The notes below the pieces were generated by a model, which had not been told where the DNA came from, ran no database searches, and saw only the letters and a list, made by a program, of their open reading frames with translations. This document shows positions 5,870 to 8,704 of a stretch of DNA of 8,704 nucleotides, piece after piece. How positions within the stretch are numbered: the first letter of the stretch is position 1; every line of letters begins with the position of its first letter. This stretch comes from Actinomycetota bacterium (lineage in GTDB: Bacteria; Acidobacteriota; Blastocatellia; Chloracidobacteriales; Chloracidobacteriaceae). The stretch lies in contig JAAFHI010000094.1 in the NCBI GenBank assembly GCA_013298335.1, positions 1 to 8,704 on the forward strand. Reading direction: 5' to 3'. A program made the translations under genes and the position numbers.

Positions 5870-5875
5870 TAGAAA
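5847..5875 (+). promoter_or_regulatory. Candidate sigma-70-type promoter for the small ORF and TonB receptor
   Basis: TTGAAA (5847-5852), a 17-bp spacer and TAGAAA (5870-5875) match the -35 and -10 consensus at 5 and 4 of 6 positions, in an AT-rich patch of an otherwise GC-rich region. The predicted start would lie near 5882, giving a leader of about 30 nt to the small ORF at 5914. Confidence 0.45.
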
Positions 5876-5913
5876 TGGATTCAGCGGGAGTTTTCATTCC
5901 ATCGAGGTTCGTT

Positions 5914-6003
5914 ATGGGCATCAAACGGTTCAAGCACAAAGGCAAATGCTGCAAGAAATTCAAGAAGTGCGGGAAGCGCTGCAAGGGATGCCCGATTGAC
6001 TGA
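5914..6003 (+). CDS. Lys/Cys-rich 29-residue small protein upstream of the TonB receptor
   Basis: A 29-codon ORF from ATG 5914-5916 to TGA 6001-6003, with a good Shine-Dalgarno GAGG at 5904-5907 spaced 6 nt and a candidate promoter just upstream. The product contains 10 Lys, 2 Arg and 5 Cys (C12, C13, C19, C23, C26), arranged CC-x5-C-x3-C-x2-C, and ends GCPID. There is no signal peptide or membrane segment. I do not recognise a named family. The dense Cys spacing suggests a metal-binding or disulfide-rich micro-protein; the charge would also suit nucleic acid or membrane contact. It lies 109 bp before the receptor gene on the same strand, probably on one transcript, so a role in metal handling or receptor regulation is plausible but inferred. 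Alternatively it could be a leader peptide whose translation controls the downstream gene. Confidence 0.68.
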   Translation: MGIKRFKHKGKCCKKFKKCGKRCKGCPID

Positions 6004-6112
6004 GTCCGCGCGCCTCCGTATCCGGCGGCGTTGAAACGATCCTGACGACTGCATTGGCCGCGACTCCCGGCGGCGGCCTTCATCCTGTTTATAGATAGAG
6101 GGGGAACTACGG

Positions 6113-8566
6113 ATGTTTCTCGAAAACCCCGTCCGCGCATTTTTCTGCGCGGTTAGCCTTGGCGTGTTCTGCGCCGGCCTGCCGGTGATTGCCGGCGCGC
6201 GGCAGGTGACACCGACGCTCTCGCCGCCCGCGATTTCCGGGCGGGTGACGGACCCCACCGGGGCGGCCATTTCCGGCGTGACGGTCACGGTGCGCGGCAT
6301 CACGGTCGGATTTGTCCGGACGGTCCAGACCGACGCCGACGGAACGTTCCGGCTGGATCGGCTCCAGCCGGGGAATTACTCGGTGAGCGTGGCCGCCGAG
6401 CAGTACGCCGGGGTGTCGAAAACCGTCGCCCTCGACCCGAACGAAAACCGGGTCGTCGAGTTTTCCCTCCAGCCCGCCGCGCTCGTCGAGGACCTCGTCG
6501 TCAACGCGGGCAGTGTCATTGGCGACAGCGAATCGCTCCAGCGCGTGCCGGGAACGGTCGATATCGTTGATTCCAGAACACTTCAGGCCAGCCGCCCGTT
6601 CAATTTCAACGAGGCGCTGCGGAAAGTGCCGGGCATCAATGTCCGCGAGGAGGAAGGTTTCGGCCTGCGTCCGAACATCGGCATCCGCGGCCTCAATCCG
6701 ACGCGATCCGCGAAGGTTTTACTGCTGGAAGACGGTCTGCCGCTGGCGTTCGCGCCCTACGGCGACAATGCCTCCTACTACCACCCGCCGATCGAGCGGT
6801 TTGAAAGCATCGAGGTTTTGAAAGGGTCGGGGCAGATTCTCTACGGCCCGGTCACGATCGGCGGCGTGGTCAACTACATCACGCCCAATCCGCCGGACAA
6901 ACCCGCGGGTTCGGTGACACTTACCGGCGGCAACCGCGACTTCTTCAATGGTGTCGCGAATTACGGGTTCAAGCTCAAAAACACCGGCCTGCTGTTCGAT
7001 TTCATGCGGAAGCAGGGCGAGGGAAGCCGGGACAACACGCGCAGCGGGCTGAACGACTTCAACTTCAAGTCGGTCACCACGTTCGGCGCGCGCCATGTCC
7101 TGACGTTCAAGGCGAATTTCTATGACGAAGGGTCGCAGGTGACCTACTCGGGGGCCACGCTGGCTGAGTTCCAGGCCAATCCGCGCGGGAATCCGTTCGC
7201 CAACGACCGGGCCGATTTCAGCCGGTTCGGCGCCTCGGCGGTGCATTCGTTCGTGGTCAACCAGAATCTGCTGCTGACGACCAGCGTGTACGGCTCGAAA
7301 TTCGACCGGGCGTGGTGGCGGCAGTCGAGTAATTCGAGCCAGCGACCGAACGACAGCGCCGACCCGAACTGCGGCGGACTGGCGAATCTGCTCACGACCT
7401 GCGGCAACGAAGGGCGGGTCCGGAATTACTATACCTTTGGGGTCACGCCGCAGGCCCGGGCGAGTTTCAGCCTGTTCGGTATCCGCAACGAGACCGATTT
7501 CGGCGTTCGCTATCACGTTGAAAGCCAGGAGCGGCGGCAATTCAACGGCGCGACCCCGACTGCCCGGACCGGACCGGTCGTCGAAAACAATTTTCGCGGC
7601 GTAAAAGCCTTTTCGGCCTACGTCCAGAACCGTTTCATCATTGGCAATCTGACCATTACGCCCGGCGTCCGGGTGGAGCAAATCGCCTTTGACCGGACGA
7701 ACCGCCTCGCCAACGGCGGGCTTGGCGCGCGGGGCGACGCGTCGCTGACGCAGGTCATTCCGGGTATCGGCGTGGCGTACAACCTGAACTCCCGGGCGAC
7801 ATTTTTCGCGGGCATCCACCGCGGATTCGCGCCGCCGCGGGCAGAGGACATCGTCAGCAACACCGGCGGCGTCATCGACCTCGATCCGGAACTGAGCTGG
7901 AATACCGAGGTCGGCGTGCGCAGCGTACCGTTTCAGGGCGTCCGTCTCGACGCGGCTTTCTTCAGACTGGATTTCTCGAATCAGATCGTTCCGGCAAGTC
8001 TCGCCGGGGGCGTTGGCGCGACGCTGACCAACGGCGGCAAGACGCTTCAGCAGGGAATGGAATTTTTGGGTCGCGTGGATACCGGAACGATCTTCAAATC
8101 GCGCCATAACGTCTTTGCCCGCTTCAATTACACGCTTGTCGCCAACGCGGATTTCATCGGTCGCCGGTCCAGCAGCGTTTCCGGCTTCACGAATGTGTCG
8201 GTGACGGGAAACCGGATTCCCTACGCGCCGAAGCATCTTTTCACGACCGCGTTCGGCTACTCGCACGCGCGCGGGTTCGACATTCAACTTGAAGCGGTCC
8301 GGGTCGGCGAACAGTTCGGCGACGACCTCAATCTGCGGCCCGACTCGCCGGTCAACCCGTCGGTTTTCGCCAACGGCCAGCTTGGCCAGCTTCCGGCCTA
8401 CACGATCTGGAATGCGACCGCGAACTACCGGGTCGAAAAGTGGCGGACGACCTTCTTCATCACCGGCAAAAACCTCACCGACGGCCTCTTCATCGTGGAC
8501 CGGGTGCGCGGCATCCTCCCCGGCTCGCCGCGTCTGGTGCAGGCGGGGGCAAAGTTCAACTTTTAA
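6113..8566 (+). CDS. TonB-dependent outer-membrane receptor, FecA-like, with carboxypeptidase-regulatory-like N-terminal domain
   Basis: An 817-aa outer-membrane active transporter energised through TonB-ExbBD; relatives import ferric siderophores or ferric citrate. The signal peptide is residues 1-29 (hydrophobic core, then AGA before Arg30). Residues about 40-120 are a carboxypeptidase-regulatory-like beta-sandwich (ISGRVTDPTGAAISGVTVTV, TDADGTFRLDRLQPGNYSV). A TonB-box-like EDLVVNAG follows at 126-133, then the plug at about 140-258 (NEALRKVPGINVRE, IGIRGLNPTRSAKVLLLEDG, VLKGSGQILYGPVTIGGVVNY). The 22-strand barrel is about 265-817 and ends in Phe (AGAKFNF). C420 and C430 lie 10 residues apart in a probable outer loop and may form a disulfide. 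The plug resembles FecA, but there is no STN signalling domain. AGGGGG at 6099-6104 is 8 nt before the ATG. The substrate is not proven; ferric citrate or a related chelate is the best guess. Confidence 0.95.
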   Translation: MFLENPVRAFFCAVSLGVFCAGLPVIAGARQVTPTLSPPAISGRVTDPTGAAISGVTVTVRGITVGFVRTVQTDADGTFRLDRLQPGNYSVSVAAEQYAGVSKTVALDPNENRVVEFSLQPAALVEDLVVNAGSVIGDSESLQRVPGTVDIVDSRTLQASRPFNFNEALRKVPGINVREEEGFGLRPNIGIRGLNPTRSAKVLLLEDGLPLAFAPYGDNASYYHPPIERFESIEVLKGSGQILYGPVTIGGVVNYITPNPPDKPAGSVTLTGGNRDFFNGVANYGFKLKNTGLLFDFMRKQGEGSRDNTRSGLNDFNFKSVTTFGARHVLTFKANFYDEGSQVTYSGATLAEFQANPRGNPFANDRADFSRFGASAVHSFVVNQNLLLTTSVYGSKFDRAWWRQSSNSSQRPNDSADPNCGGLANLLTTCGNEGRVRNYYTFGVTPQARASFSLFGIRNETDFGVRYHVESQERRQFNGATPTARTGPVVENNFRGVKAFSAYVQNRFIIGNLTITPGVRVEQIAFDRTNRLANGGLGARGDASLTQVIPGIGVAYNLNSRATFFAGIHRGFAPPRAEDIVSNTGGVIDLDPELSWNTEVGVRSVPFQGVRLDAAFFRLDFSNQIVPASLAGGVGATLTNGGKTLQQGMEFLGRVDTGTIFKSRHNVFARFNYTLVANADFIGRRSSSVSGFTNVSVTGNRIPYAPKHLFTTAFGYSHARGFDIQLEAVRVGEQFGDDLNLRPDSPVNPSVFANGQLGQLPAYTIWNATANYRVEKWRTTFFITGKNLTDGLFIVDRVRGILPGSPRLVQAGAKFNF

Positions 8567-8567
8567 A

Positions 8568-8680
8568 AGTCTTGGGAGTCTTGAGGGTCTCGGGAGTCTC
8601 GGGAGTCGAAGCCCGTCTTTATTCAAAGACTCCCAAGACTCCCCAGACTCCCCAGACTCCCCAGACTCCCAAGACTCATC
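8568..8680. repeat. Inverted nonamer array 1 bp after the TonB receptor stop codon
   Basis: Left arm 8568-8607: four tandem 9-mers of the form (A/G)GTCT(T/C)G(G/A)G plus AGTC. Loop 8608-8626. Right arm 8627-8680: five tandem AGACTCCC(A/C) nonamers, then the degenerate AGACTCATC. The arms are complementary with about one mismatch per nonamer, so a long hairpin of nearly 40 bp can form directly after the stop codon at 8564-8566. It may serve as an mRNA 3' end or terminator, although no clear U-run follows. The remaining bases, 8681-8704, show nothing recognisable. Confidence 0.85.
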
Positions 8681-8704
8681 AAATTGGGTATGCAACCGTG
8701 AAGC

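Noticed and set aside
4886..5872. 328-codon open frame on the plus strand opposite DUF445
   Set aside because: It is an antisense shadow: the minus strand shows clear DUF445 signatures, and this frame is an acidic low-complexity translation without motifs or a good ribosome binding site.
6056..6078. Terminator or attenuator hairpin between the small ORF and the receptor gene
   Set aside because: GGCCGC (6056-6061) and GCGGCC (6073-6078) give only a 6-bp stem with an 11-nt loop and no T-run, too weak to call.
5881..6303. Minus-strand ORFs of 140 and 91 codons across the small ORF and receptor start
   Set aside because: They run against the signal peptide and small ORF, have no motifs, and lack the ribosome binding sites and promoter that support the plus-strand genes.
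6719..8695. 658-codon open frame on the minus strand opposite the TonB receptor
   Set aside because: It mirrors the receptor coding strand, is rich in Arg/Val/Glu from reverse-read GC-rich codons, has no recognisable domain, and its N-terminus is a translation of the nonamer array. The receptor on the plus strand has a full, coherent domain series.

Overview
This GC-rich, gene-dense window looks chromosomal and comes from a Gram-negative (diderm) bacterium, because it encodes a complete TonB-dependent outer-membrane receptor ending in the terminal Phe typical of outer-membrane barrels. The receptor carries a carboxypeptidase-regulatory-like domain before its plug. That architecture is common in Acidobacteriota (for example Blastocatellia) and Bacteroidota, and with the high GC I lean towards Acidobacteriota. 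This assignment is an inference; there is no rRNA or other marker gene here.

Layout. (1) Positions 1-1612, minus strand: a TetR/AcrR-type repressor gene followed by a short-chain dehydrogenase/reductase (SDR) gene that runs off the left edge. Two nearly identical palindromes, one before each start codon, make this look like a self-contained repressor/operator circuit. (2) 1718-2590, plus strand: an AraC-type regulator fused to a GyrI-like ligand-binding domain, transcribed divergently from the TetR gene. (3) 2591-2959: no gene, but an inverted heptamer array and a multi-hairpin REPIN-like element lie between two convergent genes. (4) 2960-4555, minus: a membrane-embedded family-2 glycosyltransferase homologue whose catalytic motifs look eroded. 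(5) 4556-4870: no gene; it holds a 31-bp-stem inverted repeat built of heptamers plus a purine-rich tract. (6) 4871-5725, minus: a DUF445 membrane protein. (7) 5847-8566, plus: a promoter with overlapping palindromes, a 29-codon Lys/Cys-rich small ORF with its own ribosome binding site, then a FecA-like TonB-dependent receptor; the last two are probably one transcription unit. (8) 8568-8680: a third inverted array, of nonamers.

The most notable points are these. Three inverted arrays with different words each begin 1-5 bp after a stop codon, and a fourth structured element touches the stop codon of the glycosyltransferase-like gene, so all four complete gene 3' ends that are not inside the TetR-SDR pair abut a repeat structure. 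A very small Lys/Cys-rich protein, not called by ordinary length cut-offs, sits between a candidate regulated promoter and a FecA-like receptor. The glycosyltransferase homologue has lost the usual DxD, ED and QxxRW residues. The AraC-GyrI gene contains an in-frame internal start with its own Shine-Dalgarno. I see no CRISPR array, tRNA, rRNA, transposase or phage gene.
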